From assembly GCA_019449595.1 (NCBI GenBank), contig JAGRPL010000001.1, positions 1 through 64,000 of the forward strand: a stretch of DNA of 64,000 nucleotides, in the 5' to 3' direction. Below, piece after piece: positions 1 through 12,101 of the stretch. A model generated the notes under the pieces. That model had not been told where the DNA came from. It did not search any database and saw only the letters and a list, made by a program, of their open reading frames with translations. This stretch comes from Rhodoferax sp. (lineage in GTDB: Bacteria; Pseudomonadota; Gammaproteobacteria; Burkholderiales; Burkholderiaceae_C). Position 1 is the first letter of the stretch. Every line of letters begins with the position of its first letter. The translations under genes were made by a program, and so were the position numbers.

Positions 1-556
1 CGAGCTGCTCGCCTACCCCGAGGCCTTTGAGAAGAGCTGGCTGCACACCGAGCTCAACAAGGACCGCAACTTCAAGAACTGGTTCAAGCACGGCCTGACG
101 GTGGGCACCCTGATGAACGGCCTGGAGCACTTCGTGCTGCGTGGGCACATCCCCTGGACGCTGCACCGCGACAAGGCTGACCACCAGTACCTGAAACCGG
201 CGGCCCAGTGCAAACCCATCGTCTACCCCAAGCCCGATGGCAAGCTGACCTTTGACCGCCTCTCCAGCGTGTTCATCAGCAACACCAACCACGAGGAGAA
301 CCAGCCGGCGCACCTGACGCTCAAGGACGCCAGCGTGCCGGTGAAGATCAACCTGGCCAAATTCGCCGGCCCCGAGGCGCGCTACTGCCCGGCCGGGGTG
401 TACGAGTTCGTAAAGAACGACGACAACACCGACCGCTTGCAGATCAACGCGCAGAACTGCGTGCACTGCAAGACGTGCGACATCAAGGACCCGACGCAGA
501 ACATCGTATGGGTCACGCCCGAGGGCGGCGGCGGGCCCAACTACGCGGGTATGTAA
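1..556 (+). CDS. Electron-transfer flavoprotein:ubiquinone oxidoreductase, C-terminal part
   Basis: The gene enters from the left edge (reading frame from base 2) and 184 codons remain. ETF-QO passes electrons from reduced electron-transfer flavoprotein, fed by acyl-CoA and amino-acid dehydrogenases, to ubiquinone at the inner membrane. The visible part holds the ferredoxin-like 4Fe-4S region: a cysteine in RYCPAGVYEF followed by CVHCKTCD, four cysteines in all, and the usual family ending after KDPTQNI with a glycine-rich tail. The FAD domain lies outside the window. A strong terminator follows directly, so it ends its transcription unit. Confidence 0.95.
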   Translation, partial: ELLAYPEAFEKSWLHTELNKDRNFKNWFKHGLTVGTLMNGLEHFVLRGHIPWTLHRDKADHQYLKPAAQCKPIVYPKPDGKLTFDRLSSVFISNTNHEENQPAHLTLKDASVPVKINLAKFAGPEARYCPAGVYEFVKNDDNTDRLQINAQNCVHCKTCDIKDPTQNIVWVTPEGGGGPNYAGM

Positions 557-574
557 ACGCCTGCAGCAGGCAAA

Positions 575-600
575 GAAAAAGGGCCGTGAGGCCCTTTTTT
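575..600 (+). terminator. Rho-independent terminator after the ETF-QO gene
   Basis: An A-rich run is followed by the stem GGGCC / GGCCC with a short loop and six T residues. It lies about 20 bases after the stop codon. The flanking A and T runs mean it may also work for the convergent pabB-pabC gene on the other strand. Confidence 0.85.
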
Positions 601-629
601 CATATGCCCGGACAACGCCCGCAACGGGG

Positions 630-2390
630 CTAGGCGCACTCCAGCGTGGCGTCCACCCAGCCACGCAGGCTGTTGATGAAGGCCACGGCACTCACCTTGG
701 GCAGGTCCTGCACACGCACCACGGCCTCGCGCACACGGCCTTCGCGCAGCGCCCGGGCCCGCCCGACGCCGGGCAACAGCCCGCAGTGCAGAGGCGGCGT
801 CACCCAGCGACCGTCCACCCGCAGCGCGATATTGCCCCGCGTGCACTCTGTGACCTCGCCTTGCGTGTTCCACAGCAGGGTGTCAAACACACCCGGCTGC
901 GTGGGGGCAAAGGCGTCGTAGTGCGCGCGATGCGTCGTTTTGAAACGCACGAACTCGCCGTGCGCCTCTTCCAGGGGACGCGGCGCCAGCTGCAGGCGCA
1001 CCGGTGCGGCGGACGCCGGCAGCACGTAGGCCGCTGCGCTCACCTGCCCTTGCGCGTCCAGTAGCAGACGCACCCGCCAGGCGCCCCGGGGGTGCGCCTG
1101 CGCCAGCTGCTGCAGCGCGCGCTCGGCCGTGCGCAAGTCCCAGGGGTAGGCAAATTGCCGGGCGGCCAGCGCCATGCGCGCGAGATGTGCATCGCGGTCG
1201 CGCCAGCGGCCGTCTTCCAGGCCCAGAGTTTCCAGAACCGAGAACGGCTCACTGGCACGCCGCACAAAAGCGGTCTTCAGCTGCCATTCATTCCACTCGT
1301 TCAGCGCAACCGACCCGGCGGTAATGCCGCTTCCAATGCCGCACCACGCCGTGGCGCCGCGCACGGTGACCGTGCGTATGGGTACATTGAATGTGGCCGT
1401 GCCACCGGGCTGAATCACCCCCAGTGCCCCGCAGTACACCCCACGCGGAGCCGACTCCAGCGCCCGGATCGCGCGCATGGCCTGTACCTTGGGCGCGCCG
1501 GTGACGGAGCCGCAGGGAAACAGGGCCGCAAAGACATCCGCCAGACGGCACCCGGGTCGGGTGCGGGCCGTCACGTCCGAGGTCATCTGCCATACCGATG
1601 GCAACGCCTCCGTATGGAACAGGCGCGGTACGCGCACGCTGAAGGGCTCGGCAATGCGCGACATGTCGTTGCGCAGCAGATCCACCACCATCACGTTCTC
1701 GGCCCGTTCCTTGGGCGAGGTACGCAGGCGCAGCGCCTGGGCGGCATCTTCCTGTGGGGTGGTACCCCGCGCCGCCGTGCCTTTCATGGGACGCGCCAGC
1801 AGATCGCCGGCGCGCCAGTCAAAGAACAGCTCGGGCGACACCGACAGGATCTGCTCGTCCCCGGTGTCCAGATAGGCCGCATACCCGCCGGGCTGGGCGC
1901 GCTGCAAGGCGGCAAACAGGGCCCGTGCCGCTGCGGGGCCGGCACCGGTCATCGCACCCACCATCTGGGCGGTGAAGTTGACCTGGTAGTAATCCCCGCG
2001 GGCAATGCCGCCCAACAGGCTGTCCAGTGCGGCGTCAAAGGCGGGGCGTTCCAGCGGGGCTTGCCATTGCACCCGTGCATCCATGCCGTCCTGCAGCGCA
2101 CTGGCCTCGGCGGGGGGCCAGGGCAAGGGCTGGTCGTACACGCTAAACCAGGCCAGCGGACCTTGCGCTGCGTGCACCGCCAGCGCGGGGTCGAATGCCG
2201 GTGCCGCCTCGTAGCGCAGGTAGCCCACGCACCAGGCACCCGCCTGCGCCGCCCGGTGGGCGGCGTCCAGCACCGGGCGTACCTGGGAGAAATCATGCGC
2301 CACCAGCCGCTCGCGCGGCGCGCCGAAGGCATGGCGCAGGCGCTCCCCCCCGGGGCCCTGCGGCTGGGTGAAATCGATCAGGGCAGACAC
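630..2390 (-). CDS. pabBC: Fused aminodeoxychorismate synthase component I / 4-amino-4-deoxychorismate lyase
   Basis: Bifunctional enzyme of folate synthesis, 586 residues, making p-aminobenzoate from chorismate. Residues about 1-375 are the chorismate-binding PabB part, with RPMKGTAARG near 200, the ERAENVMVVDLLRND block near 228-242 and FPCGSVTGAPK near 291-301. Residues about 382-586 match the class IV PLP aminotransferase fold of PabC, with FKTTHRAHYD and the EVTECTRGNI block. The start is taken as a GTG at 2390 because the protein-like sequence begins there (SALIDFTQ); an open frame continues upstream only by overlapping the neighbouring gene. The glutaminase partner PabA is not in the window. 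PabB-PabC fusions are known in several proteobacteria. Confidence 0.9.
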   Translation of the reverse strand: MSALIDFTQPQGPGGERLRHAFGAPRERLVAHDFSQVRPVLDAAHRAAQAGAWCVGYLRYEAAPAFDPALAVHAAQGPLAWFSVYDQPLPWPPAEASALQDGMDARVQWQAPLERPAFDAALDSLLGGIARGDYYQVNFTAQMVGAMTGAGPAAARALFAALQRAQPGGYAAYLDTGDEQILSVSPELFFDWRAGDLLARPMKGTAARGTTPQEDAAQALRLRTSPKERAENVMVVDLLRNDMSRIAEPFSVRVPRLFHTEALPSVWQMTSDVTARTRPGCRLADVFAALFPCGSVTGAPKVQAMRAIRALESAPRGVYCGALGVIQPGGTATFNVPIRTVTVRGATAWCGIGSGITAGSVALNEWNEWQLKTAFVRRASEPFSVLETLGLEDGRWRDRDAHLARMALAARQFAYPWDLRTAERALQQLAQAHPRGAWRVRLLLDAQGQVSAAAYVLPASAAPVRLQLAPRPLEEAHGEFVRFKTTHRAHYDAFAPTQPGVFDTLLWNTQGEVTECTRGNIALRVDGRWVTPPLHCGLLPGVGRARALREGRVREAVVRVQDLPKVSAVAFINSLRGWVDATLECA

Positions 2391-2505
2391 AGTGGGGCTA
2401 CGGGGGTTCAACGACAGTGCAGGCGGCAATTCCAAACCCGGCAGTGTACGTGGATGCCCGCAGGGCGGCTGGCCACCGTCGGCGCGTGCGCCCCGACTGC
2501 CGGTC

Positions 2506-3012
2506 TCAGGGGTTGCCGAGGTAGTCGCGCTTGCCGATCTCCACGCCGTTATGGCGCAGGATGGCATAGGCCGTGGCCACGTGAAAATAGAAATTGGGAA
2601 TGGCGTGCCCCAGCAGGAACTGCATGCCCTTGTAGTGGGTTTCCTTGTCGCCGCGGCGCACCACGATGTCCTTGTCCTGCGTGCCGTCAATCTGCGCCGG
2701 CGTCAGGGTCTGGAGATAGGCAATGGTTTTGGCAATGCGCGCCTTCAGTTCCGCCAGGGTTTGCTCGTTGTCCTCAAAGACCGGAATCTCCACCCCCGCC
2801 AGGCGTGCCGCCAGCCCCTTGGCGGTGTCGCAGGCAATCTGCACCTGCTTGACCATGGGCAGCATGTCGGGGTACAGCCGAAAGCTCGTCAGCACGGAGT
2901 CGTCCAGCTTTTTGGCATCCACATAGGCCTGCGCCTTGTCCAGAATGGCAGACAGGTTGCCAAGGGTGGCGATAAAACGCGGCACGCTGGCCTGGTACAT
3001 GGATAAGGTCAT
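2506..3012 (-). CDS. DUF1993 family protein
   Basis: 168-residue protein of the DUF1993 family (DinB-like helical bundle; function not established). The family-like opening MTLSMYQASVPRF and the C-terminal segment GHAIPNFYFHVATAYAILRHNG are clear. The start is fixed by a GGAG ribosome-binding site a few bases upstream; an open frame continues further 5' but carries no family sequence. The gene runs in the same direction as pabBC, with a 115-base gap between them. No signal peptide is seen, so it is probably cytoplasmic. Confidence 0.85.
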   Translation of the reverse strand: MTLSMYQASVPRFIATLGNLSAILDKAQAYVDAKKLDDSVLTSFRLYPDMLPMVKQVQIACDTAKGLAARLAGVEIPVFEDNEQTLAELKARIAKTIAYLQTLTPAQIDGTQDKDIVVRRGDKETHYKGMQFLLGHAIPNFYFHVATAYAILRHNGVEIGKRDYLGNP

Positions 3013-3142
3013 GGAAAACTCCGCAAAGGCACCCGTCAATAGCAACGGGTGCCCATGGTAGCGGCGGCGTGTTCCACCTGACCGGGCAGGGTCTTTGCGG
3101 GCCGTCCCCGCCGCACGGGCTGCGGCAAAGGACGGCAACAGG

Positions 3143-3712
3143 TCAGAACTTGTAACCAAGGCCGACCGCCAGGGCAGTGGTGCTCAGGCTGGTTCCATTC
3201 ACGTCGTTGTAGCGGTTGGAATTGATGTCGCCCTGGACGAAGAAGTTCTTGTCGAGCAAAAAGCGCACGCCCACTCCGTAGCCGACGCCGTTCAGGTTGG
3301 CGGTGGTTTCCGTGCCGGTGGCGTCCACGGCAGAACTCGTGCCCGTCAGTGCCGACAATTTTCCGTACACCAGGGTGGTGTCCGAAACGGCATACCCCGG
3401 CGTGAGGTCAAACGACGCTCGGTTCTTGGTGCTGTAACTGACGCCGTTGACGGCACCGGCGTTCAGGCTAGCCGGAGCCGCCGTGGCACCCACGCCCAGC
3501 GTGAATTGCGGGCTGAGCGCAAACGTGTATTGCGCCTGGGCGGCCAGGCTGCCCATGGTGTTGGAGTCCGAACCGGTGCCGGTCAGGGTGGTCTGCGAAT
3601 TGGTGCTCTCGGCGTTGGCTCCCAGGCTGAATCCTTCGAAATTCTTGGCCTGCGCAAATACCTGAGGGGCGGCAATCGCGATGGAGGCAGCAATGAGAAG
3701 AGTGCGTTTCAT
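3143..3712 (-). CDS. Outer-membrane beta-barrel protein
   Basis: 189-residue precursor. It opens with a signal peptide (MKRTLLIAASIAIAAPQVFAQA, cleavage expected after FAQA), followed by alternating hydrophobic and polar beta-strand segments and glycine/asparagine turns. The last residue is phenylalanine (LGYKF), the usual C-terminal signature recognised by the BAM machinery. Length and pattern fit a small eight-stranded barrel of the OmpW/Opa/OmpX type. Ligand and role cannot be read from the sequence. An AAGGAC ribosome-binding site supports the chosen start; earlier in-frame codons lack one. It is divergent from the glycine-cleavage operon. Confidence 0.8.
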   Translation of the reverse strand: MKRTLLIAASIAIAAPQVFAQAKNFEGFSLGANAESTNSQTTLTGTGSDSNTMGSLAAQAQYTFALSPQFTLGVGATAAPASLNAGAVNGVSYSTKNRASFDLTPGYAVSDTTLVYGKLSALTGTSSAVDATGTETTANLNGVGYGVGVRFLLDKNFFVQGDINSNRYNDVNGTSLSTTALAVGLGYKF

Positions 3713-3857
3713 GTCCAAGTCCTTTTGAAAAGTTGCAGATGAACTGTAAAAAACCGGTGTGAACCGCAGGCCTCTGGACTGTAAAGTGACCGTAAAGCAC
3801 GGTAACCACCCGTCGGCCACCACCGGCAGCGGCAGCGATGGACCGCTGGTTTAGAAT

Positions 3858-4098
3858 CCGTCCCAGTCAGGAGAGAGTTTTCGCCAGGAAAACCGCCGAA
3901 GGCGCAGGACCGCTGATTGCAGCGGTCTGAACGCTCAGGCAAAAGGACTGACCACCGTTGACGGCTCCGGCCGCCAGCGACTCCCCACTGGAGAGAGGCG
4001 GCACGCGATGCCGCCCACCGAAGGAGCAAACCGCAGTCTGCGCACGGCACCGTGTGGCAGGCCCGGCGAATCTCTCAGGTAAAGCGGACAGCGGGGGC
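3858..4098 (+). ncRNA. Tandem glycine riboswitch
   Basis: The leader of gcvT contains two consecutive glycine aptamers. Aptamer one (about 3860-3950) has the P1-side motif CAGGAGAGAG, then GCCGAAGGCGCA and CTCAGGCAAAAGGACTG. Aptamer two (about 3978-4098) repeats these as CTGGAGAGAGG, ACCGAAGGAGCAA and CTCTCAGGTAAAGCGGACAG. The order and spacing are the class hallmark. In this class glycine binding normally switches on expression of the cleavage system. It occupies most of the 449-base gap between the outer-membrane gene and gcvT. Confidence 0.96.
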
Positions 4099-4104
4099 AG
4101 CCTT

Positions 4105-4148
4105 GGGGCATGCTGAAAAGGCGTGCGCCAAGAATATTGCGTTGCCCC
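4105..4148 (+). promoter_or_regulatory. Possible expression platform of the glycine riboswitch
   Basis: Between the second aptamer and gcvT the segments GGGGCA (4105-4110) and TGCCCC (4143-4148) can pair. The right arm ends one base before the gcvT ribosome-binding site TGAGGAAA. A switch between this stem and the aptamer's closing helix could control ribosome access. No T-run follows, so translational control fits better than termination. The fold itself is inferred by eye. Confidence 0.4.
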
Positions 4149-4160
4149 TGAGGAAATCCC

Positions 4161-5321
4161 ATGTCCGCTCCCGACCAAACCCTGTTGCTCACCCCGCTGA
4201 ACGCCCTGCACCTCGAACTGGGCGCCCGCATGGTGCCGTTTGCCGGCTACTCCATGCCCGTGCAGTACCCCGCCGGCCTGATGGCCGAGCACCACCACAC
4301 GCGCAATGCCGCCGGCCTGTTCGACGTCTCGCACATGGGCCAGCTGCGCCTGGTCGGCCCCGACGCGGCAGCCGCCTTCGAAACCCTGATGCCGGTGGAC
4401 GTGATCGACCTGCCGGTGGGCAAGCAGCGCTACGGCCTGCTGCTGACCGACGAGGGCACCATCATCGACGACCTGATGTTCTTCAACAAAGGGAACAATG
4501 AGATCTTCGTCATCGTCAACGGCGCCTGCAAGGTGGGTGACATTGCCCACATCCAGGCCAAGATCGGTGCCCGCTGCCAGGTCATCCCCATGCCCGAGAT
4601 GGCACTCTTGGCCCTGCAAGGCCCGCAGGCCGTCACCGCCCTGTCGCGCCTGGCGCCGGGCGTGGAAAAACTGGTGTTCATGACCGGTGGCCATTTCACC
4701 GTGGATACCGGCACGCAGAAGATCGACGTCTTCCTGACCCGCAGCGGCTATACCGGTGAAGACGGTTTCGAGATTTCCGTGCACGAATCGCAGGCCGACG
4801 CCCTGGCCCGCGCCCTGCTGGCCCAGCCCGAGGTCAAGCCCATCGGCCTGGGCGCCCGCAATTCGCTGCGCCTGGAAGCCGGCCTGTGCCTGTATGGCAA
4901 CGACATCGACACCACCACCACCCCGGTGGAAGCCAACCTGCTGTGGGCCATGCAGAAGGTCCGCCGCGCCGGTGGCGCACGCGAAGGCGGCTTCCCAGGC
5001 GCTACAAAAATACTAGCTGCTCTCGCAGAATCCACGGGCTCTGCAGCTCCAAAAGGCAGCAGAAAACGCGTAGGTCTGGTGGCGCTGGAGCGCGTGCCCG
5101 TGCGCGAGCACACCGAGCTGCAGGATGGCCAGGGCAACAAGATCGGCGAAGTCACCAGCGGCCTGCTGGGCCCCACCATCGACAAGCCGGTGGCCATGGG
5201 CTATGTGGACGCGGCATTCAGCGCCCTGGGAGCCCAGGTGGTGGCGGTGGTGCGCGGCAAGCCGGTGCCCATGGTGGTGAGCGTCATGCCCTTTGTGCCC
5301 ACCCGCTACTACCGGGGTTGA
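4161..5321 (+). CDS. gcvT: Glycine cleavage system T protein (aminomethyltransferase)
   Basis: T-protein of glycine cleavage, 386 residues. It transfers the aminomethyl carbon from lipoylated GcvH to tetrahydrofolate, releasing ammonia. The N-terminal folate domain (about 10-265) shows LFDVSHMGQ, SGYTGEDGFEI and the RNSLRLEAGLCLYG block; the C-terminal domain (about 300-380) shows KRVGLVALERVPVRE. Residues 281-298, between the domains, are encoded by a short dispersed repeat and have no counterpart in the usual protein, so this copy is longer than normal there. The start has a GAGGAAA ribosome-binding site. First gene of gcvT-gcvH-gcvP-sdaA under the glycine riboswitch. Confidence 0.97.
   Translation: MSAPDQTLLLTPLNALHLELGARMVPFAGYSMPVQYPAGLMAEHHHTRNAAGLFDVSHMGQLRLVGPDAAAAFETLMPVDVIDLPVGKQRYGLLLTDEGTIIDDLMFFNKGNNEIFVIVNGACKVGDIAHIQAKIGARCQVIPMPEMALLALQGPQAVTALSRLAPGVEKLVFMTGGHFTVDTGTQKIDVFLTRSGYTGEDGFEISVHESQADALARALLAQPEVKPIGLGARNSLRLEAGLCLYGNDIDTTTTPVEANLLWAMQKVRRAGGAREGGFPGATKILAALAESTGSAAPKGSRKRVGLVALERVPVREHTELQDGQGNKIGEVTSGLLGPTIDKPVAMGYVDAAFSALGAQVVAVVRGKPVPMVVSVMPFVPTRYYRG
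5001..5054 (+). repeat. Dispersed 54-bp repeat inserted in frame in gcvT
   Basis: The copy opens with GCTACAAAAATACTAGC and continues through CTCGCAGAATCCACGGGC to CTCCAAAA. It lines up with the intergenic copies at 25456 and 12044 and with the coding copies at 7078 and 58677. Its length is a multiple of three and it is read as ATKILAALAESTGSAAPK. It sits in the linker between the two GcvT domains. The order of bases is the family pattern: ATAGC-like box, TCGCA box, ACGGGC box, CCAAAA end. Confidence 0.75.
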
Positions 5322-5415
5322 TCACCCCCAACCGGTTTTTTGACGCCCGGCGCGGCTACAGTTGCGCCTGGCAGGCAGTTCATCTTTTTTTCCCTATTTA
5401 TTTCAGGAGTTTTCC

Positions 5416-5787
5416 ATGACCATCAAGTACACCCCCGACCACGAATGGCTCCAGGTTGAAGGCGACAACGCCACCGTCGGCATTACCCACCACGCCCAGG
5501 ATGCGCTGGGCGACGTGGTGTTCGTGGACCTGCCCGAAGTGGGCGCCACCGTGGAAGCCAAGGCCGTTGCCGGCGTGGTGGAGTCGGTGAAGGCCGCGGC
5601 CGACGTGTACATGCCCGTCACCGGTGTCATCACCGAAGTGAACGAAGCCCTGCGCGCCGACCCGTCGCTCGCCAACAGCGACCCGCTGGGCGCTGGCTGG
5701 TTCTTCAAGGTCAAACTGTCCAACCCCAGCGAACTCGACGCGCTGATGGACGAAACCAGCTACACCGCCTTCTCCGCCAACGCCTAA
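5416..5787 (+). CDS. gcvH: Glycine cleavage system H protein
   Basis: 123-residue lipoyl carrier that shuttles the aminomethyl group between GcvP, GcvT and the dihydrolipoamide dehydrogenase. The lipoylated lysine lies in the standard ESVKAAADVYMPVTG motif (about residue 63), followed by SDPLGAGWFFKV. Length is typical of the family. The start has a CAGGAG ribosome-binding site seven bases upstream. The 94 bases separating it from gcvT contain no gene or clear terminator, so co-transcription is expected. Confidence 0.98.
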   Translation: MTIKYTPDHEWLQVEGDNATVGITHHAQDALGDVVFVDLPEVGATVEAKAVAGVVESVKAAADVYMPVTGVITEVNEALRADPSLANSDPLGAGWFFKVKLSNPSELDALMDETSYTAFSANA

Positions 5788-5853
5788 CGCCCCGGCCTCC
5801 TGGGCCGCGCCCTGAACCCGCGCGCGCCCGGCCCCACCCAAAGCCCGAACGCC

Positions 5854-8760
<2,907 letters not shown>

Positions 8761-8788
8761 CCCAGCGCCCACCCCACCAGGAGCCGCC

Positions 8789-10177
<1,389 letters not shown>

Positions 10178-10195
10178 AGGTTTTGGGTGCGCTGG

Positions 10196-10251
10196 TAAAA
10201 TAGGCCTCCAGCGCCCGCAAAACATGCGCAGATAGCTATTAAATCAATAGC
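10196..10251 (-). repeat. Dispersed repeat copy between sdaA and queE
   Basis: A full copy on the minus strand and the cleanest match to the family pattern: GCTATTGATTTAATAGC, then TCTGCGCA, GCGGGCGCTGGAGGCC and a T-rich end. It fills most of the gap between sdaA and queE. I see no ribosome-binding or terminator function for it. Confidence 0.8.
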
Positions 10252-10282
10252 ACGCGCGCCACCCCCACGCACCACACCGCCC

Positions 10283-10918
10283 ATGACCTACAGCGTCAAA
10301 GAGATTTTTTACACCCTGCAGGGTGAAGGCGCCAACGCCGGTAAGCCTGCGGTGTTCTGCCGTTTTGCCGGCTGCAATTTGTGGAGCGGGCGCGAGGAAG
10401 ACCGGGCCAGCGCGGTCTGCCGCTTTTGCGATACCGATTTCGTGGGCACCGACGGCACTGCCGGCGGCAAGTTCACCACCGCCGAGGCGCTGGTGAACGT
10501 GATTGAAGCCCACTGGCCCAGCACCGACCACGCGCACCGGTTCATCGTGGTCACCGGCGGCGAGCCGCTGCTGCAGCTTGACGCCGCACTGCTGGACGCC
10601 CTGCACACCCGCGGCTTTCGCGTGGCGGTGGAAACCAATGGCACCGTGGTTCCGCCCGCCGGCATCGACTGGCTGTGCGTAAGCCCCAAGCTGGGCTCTG
10701 AACTGGTGGTGCGGGCCGGGCAGGAGCTCAAGCTGGTGTACCCACAAGCCGGCGGCGACCCGGCCCTGTTTGCCGCGCTGGCGTTTGAAAACTTCTACCT
10801 GCAGCCCATGGACGGCCCCGACCAGGCGGCCAACACCCAGGCCGCCATTGCCTACTGCCAGCAGCACCCGCGCTGGAACCTGAGCGTGCAGACGCACAAG
10901 ATCATCGGTATCCGGTAA
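10283..10918 (+). CDS. queE: 7-carboxy-7-deazaguanine synthase
   Basis: 211-residue radical SAM enzyme of queuosine synthesis; it converts 6-carboxytetrahydropterin to 7-carboxy-7-deazaguanine. The cluster motif is C-x14-C-x2-C (cysteines in FAGCNLWSG and VCRFCDTDF), the variant I know from the structurally studied Burkholderia QueE, rather than the usual CX3CX2C. EIFYTLQGEGANAGKPAVF and VVTGGEPLLQ (substrate and SAM regions) are intact. It is followed after 11 bases by queD, the preceding pathway enzyme. queC is not in the window. Confidence 0.95.
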   Translation: MTYSVKEIFYTLQGEGANAGKPAVFCRFAGCNLWSGREEDRASAVCRFCDTDFVGTDGTAGGKFTTAEALVNVIEAHWPSTDHAHRFIVVTGGEPLLQLDAALLDALHTRGFRVAVETNGTVVPPAGIDWLCVSPKLGSELVVRAGQELKLVYPQAGGDPALFAALAFENFYLQPMDGPDQAANTQAAIAYCQQHPRWNLSVQTHKIIGIR

Positions 10919-10929
10919 CCCTCTCTGTT

Positions 10930-12015
10930 ATGCCTTCCTCTCCCCAGTACACCGTGTCCGCGTCCTTCGAGGCCGCCCGCCAGCTGGCCGCCCAGCCCGG
11001 CGGCCACGCCACACAGCGCCTGCACGGCCACAGCTTCCAGGCCACGCTGCGCTGCACGGTCGGCACCGGTCTGGCTGCGTTCCCCGGGGGTGAGGTGCAG
11101 GCCCTGCAGGCGCGCCTGCGCGCCGCCACCGACCAGCTGGATTACCAGCACCTGAACACCGTTCTGCCCAACCCCAGCGACACCGCGCTGGCCCAGTGGC
11201 TGCACGCCCAGTGTGCCGTGGACGGCCCGGCCGTGCTGGAGCTGCAAAGCACCCTGCAGCAGGGGGTGGAGTTGCACTACGCCAGCCGTGATGCTGCCCC
11301 CACCACCCGCGTCTGGCGGCGCTATGTGTTCCAGTCGGCCCACCGGCTGCCCCATGTGCCGGCCGGCCACAAGTGCGGCAACATGCACGGCCACGGCTTC
11401 GAAGCCATTCTGCACAGCACGCATGCCGGCGGTGACGTGGATGCGACCCGGGCCTACGCCGAACTGGACGCCTGCTGGGCGCCCATCCAGGCCCAACTCC
11501 ACCACGCCTGCCTGAACGAACTGCCCGGTCTGGAGAACCCCACCAGCGAGGTGCTCTCCAGCTGGATCTGGGCGCGCCTGAAACCCACGCTGGCCGCGCT
11601 GTGCCAGGTCACGGTGTTTGAGACCGCCAGCTGCGGCGCCGTGTTTGACGGCCACCAGTACCAGATCTGGAAAGACTTCACCCTGGACAGCGCGGTGCGG
11701 CTCAAGGCAGCGCCGGCCGGCGAACCCCGTGCCCGGCTGCACGGCCACACCTACACGTTGCGCCTGCACCTGCGTGCGCCGCTGGACCAGGTGATGGGCT
11801 GGACGGTGGATTTTGGCGACGTGAAGGAACTCTTCACCCCCATCTTCAAGACGCTGGACCACCAGCCGCTGTACCAGATTCCCGATCTGGCCGACTGCGA
11901 CACCGCCACGCTGGCCGCCTGGGTCCTGGACAAATCCCGCCGCGCCCTGCCCCAGGTCTGCCGGGTCGACCTGTTCGAAACCCGGGGCTGCGGTGCCAGC
12001 GTGAGCGCCGCCTGA
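10930..12015 (+). CDS. queD: 6-carboxytetrahydropterin synthase with three tandem PTPS-like domains
   Basis: QueD makes 6-carboxytetrahydropterin, the QueE substrate, from dihydroneopterin triphosphate. At 361 residues it is three times the usual 120. Three repeats are visible: 1 (about 5-118) with LHGHSF and LDYQHLN; 2 (125-240) with AHRL, HKCGNMHGHGF, LHHACLNELPGLENPTSE and a glutamate in VFETASCG; 3 (247-361) with LHGHTY, GWTVDFGDVKELF, LDHQPL and LFETRGCG. Only repeat 2 keeps the catalytic cysteine (C149) with the zinc histidines. Repeats 1 and 3 keep HGH but lack the cysteine. The PTPS fold normally forms rings from several subunits, so the triplication may build an asymmetric ring; that is inference. 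Confidence 0.9.
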   Translation: MPSSPQYTVSASFEAARQLAAQPGGHATQRLHGHSFQATLRCTVGTGLAAFPGGEVQALQARLRAATDQLDYQHLNTVLPNPSDTALAQWLHAQCAVDGPAVLELQSTLQQGVELHYASRDAAPTTRVWRRYVFQSAHRLPHVPAGHKCGNMHGHGFEAILHSTHAGGDVDATRAYAELDACWAPIQAQLHHACLNELPGLENPTSEVLSSWIWARLKPTLAALCQVTVFETASCGAVFDGHQYQIWKDFTLDSAVRLKAAPAGEPRARLHGHTYTLRLHLRAPLDQVMGWTVDFGDVKELFTPIFKTLDHQPLYQIPDLADCDTATLAAWVLDKSRRALPQVCRVDLFETRGCGASVSAA

Positions 12016-12043
12016 CGCCTTCGCCGGTTCCGGCAAAAAATTT

Positions 12044-12097
12044 GCTACTTATTTGATAGCTGTCTGCGCAGCAACTACGGGCGTATCAGTCCGTTTT
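12044..12097 (+). repeat. Dispersed repeat copy between queD and the DODA gene
   Basis: Starts GCTACTTATTTGATAGC, then TGTCTGCGCAG, ACGGGCG and a CCGTTTT end. It fills the gap between two convergent genes and stops four bases before the stop codon of the minus-strand gene. Confidence 0.75.
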
Positions 12098-12101
12098 GCA
12101 C

